From NCBI GenBank assembly GCA_018136815.1, contig CM030934.1, forward strand, positions 1,272,979 through 1,336,978: 64,000 nt of DNA, written 5' to 3'. The translations under genes and the position numbers were made by a program. The DNA is from Isochrysis galbana. Its lineage: Eukaryota > Haptophyta > Isochrysidales > Isochrysidaceae. The notes below the pieces were generated by a model. It made no database searches and was not told the DNA's origin. It saw nothing but the letters and a program-made list of their open reading frames with translations. Shown piece by piece: positions 20,654-29,996 of this stretch. Each line of letters starts with the position of its first letter. Positions within the stretch are counted from its first letter, which is position 1.

Positions 20654-20696
20654 CGCCATTTCACTCTCACCATTTCAGCGGGAGAGTGAAATGGCG
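20654..20696 (-). terminator. Perfect 15-bp stem-loop in the ferredoxin 3' flank
   Basis: CGCCATTTCACTCTC and its exact complement are separated by 13 bases, about 110 bp past the ferredoxin stop codon. It would fold in the 3' UTR of that transcript. A role in 3' end formation or RNA stability is inference. Confidence 0.45.
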
Positions 20697-20807
20697 TCCT
20701 CACCGCCGCCCCAGCGGGGAGATAAGAGAAAGCGCCCTTCCAAGTTGAGGAAGGCGATTCGACAGGAGCGAGCGAGCGTAGTGAACCCATGTCGTCTTTT
20801 GCTCTAC

Positions 20808-21813
20808 CTACTCGACACTTCCCTCCGCAGCTTCGGCCGCCGGCCTGCTGTAAGAATTTTCAAGGAAGGAAACTGCGTCCTTCCGTTTGTAGTGAATTGG
20901 TGGTCGGGCTGGCGCTGTCGTCGTTTGTGGTGACTGTTTGTGTGCAAATCGCTGACGATATTGCACATCCCATGCGTCACCGTCTGCATCAAGCTCTAGG
21001 CGAAGACCACTCCCTTCAGCGAATGCCGAGCACAGGAGCACAAGTCCCTGTTTCCCGTAGATGGACATAGAAGTGAGTGAAGCTCCCTCAATAAGATCTG
21101 AGTGCATCCATATACATCCTGCATCCATATACATCCAAGCCCGCTCAACTGACAGCTGTCCCGGCTGCAAAACTTCACATTTCAGTCCTTGCCAAGCAAA
21201 TATGTGATTGAATTTGCTTGCTGTCCTGGGATCCTTGGAAAACCACCATCCCGAGCCCCCCACTCCCAACCAAAGCGAATAATCCTGGTAAGCCATGTTG
21301 TGAAGGGCAATGCACGTAAGTATCGTACCTGATCGTGGCCGAGAGAGCATAGCGCAGTTTGAGAACTGCAACGCAACGACCAGGGTTTCCCGCCTACCAC
21401 GCGGGCTGCACAGGATAGGCACGTTCCTCGTCGACAATCACACCTGGCAATAAGTGAAAGGTTGTGTGAAGCACACACATCAAGAATGGGAAAGCACCTC
21501 GCTGCCACAGTCAAGCATGATCACACAGGCGCGAACCCAATCCGGTTGTGTCGCCACTGTGTCAAAAGGTGCTTGTTGGCTGGCTTCAAACCATAGGAGT
21601 AGGCTTGCTTCAAACCATGGGAGCGCACCCTGGCAGAAGGCCTGCTCGCTCGACAGCCATGAGCACCGGCTCGTTCTCCGGCACTAGTACCTCATGGCTA
21701 CGTCCGTCCACGACGATGGTCACAGGCCATGTACGCAGAGCTCCGACACTCGGGATGATCCCCAGCATGGCGAGCTGTGCGACCACCCGCGCCATGCCAC
21801 GCCGCTCCCGCAT
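20808..21813 (-). CDS. [2Fe-2S] ferredoxin, three exons
   Basis: This electron carrier of the plant-type 2Fe-2S fold is assembled from three exons: 21813-21629, 21443-21329 and 21047-20808. Introns of 185 and 281 bp have GT...AG ends, and the phases match, giving 179 residues. Exon one holds TIVVDGRSHEVLVPENEPVL. Exon two holds three cluster cysteines as CRRGTCLSC. Exon three supplies the fourth in GLVLLCSAFAEG and ends the domain near DGDAWDVQ. A short hydrophobic N-terminus (MARVVAQLAMLGIIPSVGA) could be a signal peptide. ATG 21813 or 21795 may be used. A photosynthetic role is plausible given the LHC gene, but a plastid address is not proven. About 40 C-terminal residues beyond the fold are unexplained. 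Confidence 0.88.
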
Positions 21814-21899
21814 CTCGGTCGTCGCCGGATAATATTCATAGAGCTCTACAGTTGTTATTTTTAGAAGGTAGCTCGGACACACAAGCACTTGAAGGTGAC

Positions 21900-22262
21900 T
21901 CTACGATCTACGAGACAAAATTCTCATCCAACTGCGAATCTCAACTCTACCGGCTACCGCGGTGCCTTGGGGCTTCACTTGCGACCCGTGAAGGTCGAGC
22001 CCAGAAGGCGAGAGGCACCAGAGCGAGAGAGTGTTGTATTCCTGCCCATCTGAAGGCTGTAGGCATGAATATTCGTGTAAGGTGCGCGCTCACAATTACA
22101 ATTGAACAGTTCCCCGTGTTGCCACTGACGCACAAGACACACAGATTCGGATTCTCCATGGTCTCAAGTCCAGGTTTGCCGATTTTGATCTCGAAATTTG
22201 CGATTCGAATTTTGTTTTTGCTGTTACTATAATTGTTGGCTCGTTTAAGGTAATAAACCGGC
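21900..22262. other. Intergenic stretch without recognised gene
   Basis: This lies upstream of the ferredoxin start and before the C/T-rich retroelement leader. No gene or repeat was recognised. Confidence 0.3.
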
Positions 22263-23085
22263 ATGACTTCGACTTCTCGTTCTGCAGTCGCTCTGCGAGA
22301 CTCTCTCTCTCTCTCTCCGTCCGCCTCTCCTCGGCCGACGGTAGGAAGATTCGTCCAAAACATTCTCCGGTCCCAAGATATCTCGTGGGGGGTCTCTCCG
22401 CGCTCCGCGAGGGAAAGGACGCGATCTCGTTCCGAGATCGGCCTCGCGCCCTCCCACGCTGCCCCGCCGTGCCCTCGGTCCCTCGCCCCCCCCCGCGGCA
22501 GGTTCTTTCCCTCGGCGTGCCATCCGTCGCTTCCGGCCGTTATATTATCCCCCCCCCCGCGCGAGGTTCTTCTCCTCCGTGCGCGGTTCGTTTCCTCCGG
22601 CCGTCGTTCGTTCCCCCCCCCGCGCGCGTTATTCCCCCCCCTTCGCTTCGATTCCTCTCGCGATTCCTTCGATGATTGCCTTCATCTCGTCCGTTCTTCT
22701 TCGCGATTCTCGCGGAGGGGGCACCGACGTTTAACGTTAGTTTCGCCGTGGTTTCGGTAAAAGAAAGGTAGAACGAATGGCACGCGCCTCGCGTCTCGCG
22801 TCTTGTTTCGTCGCCCTTTGCTCGTCTCTTGTCTAGAAGGTCTCTCCGCACATCGCCTTCTTCCCCCGCGCGAGTTTGGATCTCTCCTCGACCCTCCGCG
22901 TTGGCTTAAGCGGACGAGTTTCGCTTTAACGATAGTCCGAACCCTTCGTTTGCGTAGTTATGCGCTCTCGTTCCGTATTTCTTCGCGCTGGCGATCGATC
23001 GCGACCTCAGCCTTCGCCGCGCGGGAGGGGTTTGTTTATCGTATGATTCCGGAGTGTTTACGTTAGTTTTCTGAGCCCAAGGACT
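22263..23085 (+). mobile_element. LTR/leader-like region of a degenerate LTR retroelement
   Basis: C/T- and C-run-rich leader sequence. It resembles 46560-46800 (a CTCTCTCT block, then GATTCCGG(A/T)GTGTT), and it runs into a gag-like frame. Exact LTR borders were not found. Confidence 0.45.
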
Positions 23086-25121
23086 TTGGTTTTTGGGTTT
23101 CTAGTGAGTGTTTTTGTAGCAACTTCGTCGAGTCCCTCCGTGTTCCCAAGCGAGTCCCCCCGAGTTCCCGAGTCTATACCCCGAGTCAACGAGTCAATAC
23201 AAGTCAAGCACGCGCCTGAGCCACCCCCAGTCGCCTGCCACCACCTCCCACAAGCCTCCTTTCGCACTTCCGCGCCCACCGTGCTCCGTGCGTGCGTCGT
23301 GCGTCGTGCGTCGATCACCATGCCCGTAGTCACCCCCGAGGAAAGCTCCATGAGCTCCCCACAAGAACCGCGTTCCGCGCTAGCTGCCGGCGCGCCCTCG
23401 CAGGCAATCTCCAAGAGTGAGATCAGCCTTGCTCTGACAAGCACAAAATCTTCGCTCGCGCCTTCGGCTCCGGTCGCCATGTCGAGTTCTCCCATTGAGA
23501 AATCTTCATTGTCCCCGCGTCATGAGCCCGTCTCTTCTTCTTCGGTTCTCGAATCGTACGGGTCGAAGTCCCCCGGGGAAGAGAGCCTCGTGGGTCCCCT
23601 CCCTTCTTCAAAAGAGAGTCTTTCCGAGCCAGTTCTCCCCTCCTCTCGCCTCTCCGCGCCGACGGTCGAAGTTCCGCCGCCTCCTCGGGCCTCTACTCAC
23701 ACCCCGTCAACTGGAGCTGGAATGGGTCCTCTCGCCTCGTCCGTTGCTCCACCGGCGGCCTTTCCTCTCCTTTCTTTTGCTGATCCTTTGCCAAGTGTTC
23801 CTTCCTCTCTCAATCCCTCTGTGGTTGGTGCTGAAGATGATGTGGGTTCCGTCCGGTCCCTCCCTCCTTTCGAGCCCCCACCAAATGAAGAGTTTGTTCC
23901 ACCCCCGTCGACGTACTCGTACCCCAAGCGTAACTTCGTTCCACCTCCGACCGCCACCGTCGGCGCCGCCCAAATCATGGACCAACAAGTCCAGATTGAG
24001 GCTCTCCGCGGCGCTGTCGACCGCCTTGAGTCCTCTACCCTCCAAGCCGCCCAACGCCACGAAGAATTTCAGCGGGAGGTGGGGTCTACCTTCAACGCGA
24101 TACTCAGCATTCTACAAGGCCAAGCGGGCACTACGACTTCTCCTCGAGTCGAAACTTCGCCACCGCTTGTGGAAGAAGGAGACAACTCCATTGGTGCCCC
24201 TCTCTTTCTCCTGCCTCCTCGCCGATTACCCCTATTTCTCCCAATGCCGATAATTCCATCCTGGTTCTCGATATCACGCACGAGTCCTCCAAACCAAGTC
24301 AACCGCTGCCGCCTCTCTATCAACTCAAGCCGCTCAACCGCTATCCCACGCCACTCCCCAAGCATCAACAGTCCAAGACCTCACGGTCTGCGAAAATCCA
24401 GCCGCCGCAGGCCCAATCCAACCTTCAATCTCTCAAATCAAATTTCGCATGTCCGAGCCACAAAACGTCTCCCGAGTACGAGTACGAGTCCAAGTCACGT
24501 TCAGAATTACCCTCTTCGTCCTACGCCACCGCGAGCCCATCTACGAGTCTGAGCCCAGTCCAGTCATCACCGGTATCACCAGTCTCCATCGCTACGACGA
24601 TGGAGGCGCAGTTCTCCGGTTCCTCCCCACTTTCTTTCGAGTTCGAGTCCAAGCCTGTTTTGAGCAAACCCCGTTCTGAGCCATCCGAGTCCGAGTCCGA
24701 GTTTACAACGTCACCGAGTCCTACCACGCGGTCGACCGCAGGATTAACGGAGCTCCAGCCACCCACTGAGCCTCTGACGACCACTCCTTCCGCGGGAGTG
24801 TTCACCTTCGGTCCTCCGCGCCCCGAGTCTGAGTCATTTGGAAACTCCGGTCACGTCCAGAATTCCAACCATACCCGAGCCCCGTTTCACGAGCCACCGC
24901 GTATTGAGTCCAAACACAAGCTGACGCCGGAGCCCTCGGCGACAGCCACTGTGTCCTTGTCCGAGCCACCGTTCCGAGTCTCGCCGCAGCCGGCCTGCCA
25001 CTCCAGCAAGCTGCACGCTGCCGAGCCGATCCCTTCCGTTTCCGTTCCGAGTCCGAGTCCAATCGCACAAGACAGTGCATCCCATCTCAGGAGGCCCGTC
25101 TCACCCCCCTCCCAACGCTAG
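23086..25121 (+). pseudogene. gag-like polyprotein, frameshifted
   Basis: A serine- and proline-rich frame from about 23100 (a likely start is ATG 23320, MPVVTPEESSMSSPQEP) holds a coiled coil (QVQIEALRGAVDRLESSTLQ) around 23985-24110. Near 24180-24240 protein-like content moves to another frame, which stays open to 25121 with many Glu-Ser and Pro-Glu steps (SEPSESESEF). A single frameshift therefore splits a gag-like ORF. No zinc knuckle, protease, integrase or RT follows. The neighbouring leader and the similar gag start at 42390-42565 support an LTR-element origin. Confidence 0.55.
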
Positions 25122-25215
25122 GCCCAAGGTAGTGCACGTGGGCCGACCCCCCGAAACCGAAGAACAAGGAATGAGGGGGGGAGCGGGAAGGAGGGTGTGG
25201 GGGAGGCAAGCAGTG
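25122..25215 (-). mobile_element. Fragment of the ATCTGAAGATT-led family leader
   Basis: On the minus strand TTCTTCGGTTTCGGGGGGTC, then GGCCCACGTGCACTACCT, matches the leader phrase at 62210-62245 and 48520-48570. The 5' start itself is absent. Confidence 0.5.
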
Positions 25216-25299
25216 CGATGGCAGAGGGGTCTCGGAAGAACGAGTGTAGACAGCAGCTTAGCGGACTTTTTCAAGAATGTTTCTCTCTCTCTCTCTCTG

Positions 25300-25560
25300 A
25301 CAACTCGACACACTAAGGCCACTACTAAGAGCGCCTCGCCGCGCCCATCGCCCTTCGTTCGCCGTTCGTCCCATGGAGTTGCCCGACCCAATCCAGAATT
25401 TCATTCACCCGCCGACTCCCGGCGGGGAGGAGGGCCAAAGCGCCGCGCTAGCCGCCGGTGCCGCTCGCGGCGGAGTGGCTCAGAGCCCTCCGGCTACGCT
25501 CGAGCCTCGACAAACCCACGCCATCGCAGGATTCGCCCTCACCGGACCTTGTCCAGTGGC
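25300..25560 (+). mobile_element. Retroelement ORF1-like fragment (repeat B)
   Basis: This shares CACTAAGGCC..., CGTTCGCCGTTCGT and the frame MELPDPIQNFIHPPTPGGEE with 46905-47125, where it reads MGLPDPVQNFIHPTPGGEEG. A shorter copy is at 39950-40082. Three sites with the same coding-like phrase indicate a retroelement ORF N-terminus of unknown class. Confidence 0.55.
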
Positions 25561-26019
25561 CGCAAGGCAGGATGGGGGGTGAATCGGAGGATGCGGGCGG
25601 GGGAACAACGTCGCAACCTAGTGCTACGTGCGCCGCGTAAGTATTCATCTTAAGACGTCATGTGCTTTTTATTTACTCGAAATTCTACGAAATCGCCGAC
25701 CTGTCCTCCTCCCACCTCTCCCCGCTCTACAACATATTGTCGGCGGCGAATGGGCACAGACCCCTCGCATCTACGAGCGATACTCCACCGCCGGTACCGT
25801 GGATAGCTGAATGTCTAAAGAGGTTGCCCGGTCGTTCTAGACGTTGCACGCTCATGCCAAACACGTGAGAGTCTCAAGTAGCGGAGGCCATCACTTCTCG
25901 ATGGACGAAAGATATGCATATTTTGGGCATGCGGTTTGCGGGCATATTGAGATGTCATCCACCCAAGTGCAATTCCTTGGTCAGTATCCGGACGCCGACG
26001 CAGGCCAAGCATATGTGGT
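25561..26019. other. Intergenic stretch without recognised gene
   Basis: No convincing ORF. The right part is the 3' flank of the RMDN-like gene. Confidence 0.3.
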
Positions 26020-27395
26020 TCAACGGCGGCGCGCTTGTGCAACTAGCCGGTCGATCTCCGCATCAGCAGCGCCCTTTCCCGGCAACTTGGCTGCACGTTC
26101 AAGCCAACTTTGGGCATCATCTTGACGAGCAAGCTTGGTACAAGTGAGACTGGCCTTATAGGCAGCCTTTTTTGAAGGTTTGGCAGCCCACGACCTGTCA
26201 TAATAATCCAACGCCTCATCGTATGTTGATTGCGGGGCCTGCCCAAAAAGCATCTTGGCAGCGTTGGCCTCGACCCAGCCAATTCCGGCCACTTTGAAGC
26301 ACCACTCACCCAGGGCCAGCATCACAGAACTATCGTTTGGCCGAGCGGCCGCCGCCGCCTCCAAAGACTGCTTTATACGAAAGGCATTCGCAACTTTCTC
26401 CTTGGGTGGAAGATAGGAGCCTAGCGCTCCAAGAAGAATGCCGACCCATTTGTAGCAAAGGGCACACTCCTGACCACAATGCGGATTGAGGGGCAGGGGT
26501 GAGGACACTTCTTGCCGAAGTTGTCAAAGCCGGCATGGTTTGTGCTACAGAGGCCATTGATGTAGCGCACGGGCGTGCATGGATCGAGGTAAATCAGATC
26601 ATTCAATTCTGTCCCAACGGCAACCTCCCGGTGATGCGAACCAAAGCCAAGTGAAGGGGCAAAATAATTGAATCGTACCTCTTCACACTCTTCTGCTCGA
26701 GCTAGGGCGTCCTCGGCAACCTCGAGACCCGCTCGGATCAGTTGTTCCTTGCGTGCCTTCTCAGACTCTGGGAGAGAATCTGCAAGATCATGATGGGCCC
26801 GGGCAAACCTCCACGCAAGAGCGAGTTCTGTGGTATCATCCCGCTCTGAGAGCTTTTGGAATAAGGTATCAAAACTGCGGGATGCGTGCAGTGCATCGAG
26901 CTCTTCCAAAATGGCGCGAGACTCCATGGCAACCTGAAACTCATCAGCCTCGGCGGGCGAGGAAATATCCTCAGTGTTGGTAGCTGCTAGCGCCTGTGAT
27001 GGATGCGTGGTAGCTGGCTGCACCAGTGGAAGTGGCGGTGAGGGAGCTGGCGGAGACGATGTGCCAGGCTCTGTCACTATGGGAGCAGGCACGGTCGCAA
27101 CGGGAGCGGTGGTGACAGCATCTAATCCCTCGAGCTGGACAGCAGCAACTTCAGACTCGGGCTCAGCCAGGGCGGAAGACCCACGGCTGGAGTCTCTCCT
27201 GAATAGCTTGCGGATGAAGTCACGCTTCCTGCCGTGCGCCAGCATGACTGCAGGCGAGCGCGGCTGTGAGCATGGCGCGATGAGCGCGCAGCTCGAGGGG
27301 CTAAGCTGGAAGGCTGTGACCGCAGAGGCGGTCCACAGCACCACGGCCGACCGCAGTGAGCGAGCGGTGAGCGAATGTGACGCTCGGCTTCGCAT
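26020..27395 (-). CDS. RMDN-family TPR protein with a plastid-type presequence, two exons
   Basis: The exons are 27395-26679 and 26469-26020, joined in phase 0 across a 209-bp GT-AG intron (GTACG...GTCAG), giving 388 residues. The C-terminal 220 residues match the regulator-of-microtubule-dynamics family: LALAWRFARAHHDLADS, CALCYKWVGILLG, FRIKQSLEAAAAARPNDSSV, LALGEWCFKVAGIGWVEANA and a TYDEALDYYDRS block, forming TPR-like helices. ATG 27395 starts MRSRASHSLTARSLRSAVVL and leads to a hydrophobic segment ending SAVTA|FQ. That is like the signal-peptide cleavage with F at +1 seen in secondary red plastids. A Ser/Pro/Thr-rich linker follows. The frame upstream of 27395 has no ATG. The family call is strong; plastid targeting is inference. 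Confidence 0.85.
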
Positions 27396-27751
27396 TCTTC
27401 TGTTGGGGAGGAGACCACAAGAACACCTCGCCGGCAGCGCGCGCGAGAGAGAAGGTGCGGGGGAACCAGAGAAATAGGAGGGGCCGGCGGAGTGCACCCA
27501 GGAATATCATAAAAGAGGAGCGAGGTGAACGGATTGAGGAGAGGTTCGAGCTCACCCGATCTGCCGGCTGCAGGCTATGGTGCGATTGTGAATCTTCGTG
27601 GTCTCCTATCACCTATCACATCGCCACAGCTCTTTGTACCAGGGACTGTGATCTAATATTAGATCAGGATTTGAGGGGTCAAACACCACTTTGGGGGTGG
27701 TGTTTGACAGGGGGGCCAACCTAACAGACAAGGTGTCTAGTGACAACGCAC
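27396..27751. other. Upstream flank of the RMDN-like gene
   Basis: 5' flank of the minus-strand gene. It contains a small inverted repeat near 27687-27710 (AAACACCA/TGGTGTTT around GGGGGTGG). No ORF was recognised. Confidence 0.3.
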
Positions 27752-27832
27752 GTCAAGGCATACGGGCAAGTGCGCTGAGGGGTGTCGTGATAGTACCGGG
27801 CTAGTGGGAGTAGTGGTACGAACGCTCAGATG
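27752..27832 (+). repeat. Short dispersed repeat shared with 19951-20041
   Basis: Almost identical to the unit at 19951-20041, from GTCAAGG to CGCTCAGATG, with unrelated flanks. Confidence 0.65.
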
Positions 27833-28349
27833 TTTTATTATAGCATGGTGGGGCCAAATGACAAATGAAAATGAACACGCTTCTTGCCTTGTAAGTATAA
27901 GTAATAAGTAAGCAGTAAGCAGTAAGCAGCGATTTCAGCTTCAGCTTCAGCGGAGGACTGAGGCATTATTTTGAGTTTGCGAACTGAATTTGTATGAGAT
28001 GGCGGGCCCATCCCTTACGTCAGGCCCGGCGTAGTGCGGAGTGCACGCGCCACCTAGCTAGGCGATAGGTGTGCCATGTATCATGTATATGTTACCCCCC
28101 AGGAGCCAACGCCCCCCAGGAGCTCCCGGGGGCCCCTCGTCGCGTACGTGACGAGTCATAGGTGTGATGCGTGCCTGAATGCTTGTATCTTAAGTGTAAG
28201 TTCCCCTAGACCCTAGTGTCAGCGTAGTGCAAGAGATAGTACGCCGCGCCAGAACAAAAAAATCCCAGCGCACGTCGACGAGTGACGATTGTGCGCAATG
28301 GTTCAGCTCCAACGACGCTCACCGACAACACGAAGGCACTCTAACCCTC

Positions 28350-28880
28350 AACGAGTTCACTTCACAGCACACAACACAAGTTGACTCGACAACCTCATCG
28401 AGTTGACTGCACACGCGCAACATGTTGACTTCCCGCTCAACAAGTTGACTGTGACTGTACCCTCAACAATCAACAAGTTGACTTCAGACACTGAAGAAGT
28501 TAACTCCACACACTGAACGAGCTGACTCCGCACACTGAGCAAGTTGACTCTACCCGCAACAAGTTCACTGCACGCACTCAACTAGTTGACTCCACGCAGA
28601 ACAAGTTGACCCCACCCTAAACAAGTTGACTCCACACTCAACAAGTTGACTCCACACTGAACAAGTTGACTCCACGCTGAACCAGGTGACTCTACCCTCA
28701 ACGAGTTGACTCCACACACTGAACACGTTGACTCCACACCCTCGACAAGTTGACTGCACACACGCAACATGTTGATGTTGACTCCCCGCTCAACAAGTTG
28801 ACTCTGCCCTCAACAAGTTGACTTCAGACACTGAAGAAGTTAACTCCACACACTGAACGAGCTGACTCCGCACACTGAGC
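28350..28880. repeat. Minisatellite of about 20-bp units (GTTGACTCCACACTCAACAA)
   Basis: Some twenty-odd imperfect copies of a 19-24 bp unit built on ACAAGTTGACTCCACACT. A block at 28455-28535 recurs at 28805-28880, so there is higher-order duplication. Its frames are open by periodicity only. Confidence 0.85.
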
Positions 28881-29276
28881 TCTAGCGCGTGCACCTTCGC
28901 CGCCTGCCACAGGTGACAGGTGCGGCCAGCGACCAACTCTGCCAACTTGTCAGTCGCCGCGCCGACCCTGCCGCCCTCTTCCAATGAAAGCCGGCGCTCC
29001 ACCTCTGTGCGGTGCTGGCGCGCCGTACCGACCGCCCTCCCTCTTCGTTCCCAGCCCCACCACCTTTGGCTCTCACCGACGCTTGCCGCTCCTCCAGCCG
29101 CCACCTGACCTGCACCTGGCTGCTCAGCGCACCGCCCCTGTTCTCGCCATCTGAGCCGCCGCCGCCCACCACCTATTTCCGCCGTCCTCCCCTTCCTTCC
29201 CCCACCCACTGAGGTTGCGGCTGAGACGAACGGCGCTGTCGCGCGCACCCTACCGCTGCCTCCCGAGAGAGGGAGG

Positions 29277-29525
<249 letters not shown>

Positions 29526-29709
29526 ACCCCCCGTTTGCTCTCGGGGGATTTCCTCTCCCCCCGATAGCTACTGGGGGATCCGCTTACGGCACCCCCCATG
29601 AGCAATCTCCCAACAGCTCTCGGGGGATTTTCTCGGTCCCCCGATAGCTCTCGGTGGGGCTGTTGGCGATCGGGAGAAAATTTCCCCCCGATAGCTCCTG
29701 GGGGCCCCC
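29526..29709. repeat. Clustered CCCCCGATAGCTCTCGGGGG-type palindromes
   Basis: Several near copies of the phrase CCCCCGATAGCT(A/C)(C/T)(T/C)GGGGG alternate here and merge into the right inverted terminus at 29710. It looks like a cluster of short self-complementary units. Confidence 0.6.
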
Positions 29710-29996
29710 GGGCCCCCGGGAGCTCCTGGGGGGCGTTGGCTCCTGGGGGGTAACATATACCATGCCGAGAGAGTGCCCCCCCCCCCCGGTACAACCTCTC
29801 CCCTTGTTTGGGCGGGAGAAGCGCGCGAGACCCGAGGGAGAGCAACTACGCACACCGGGCGAACCGGTCCCGCTCCCGCTCGCGCTTCCTTCCTTCCTCT
29901 CCCACCCACCCACCCTCTTTCCCTCCCTTCCTCCCTCCGTTTCTCCCTTCCACCCCTCCTTTTCCTCGGCACGCCCTCTCGATTTCATCGCCAGCA

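Noticed and set aside
28565-28770. Repeated VNL/STC-type frames in the minisatellite
   Set aside because: The open frame follows from the short tandem unit; other frames are open as well, and no start context or conserved flank exists.
28350-28880. Possible CRISPR array from regular GTTGACTCC repeats
   Set aside because: Units are contiguous and imperfect without unique spacers, and the genome is eukaryotic.
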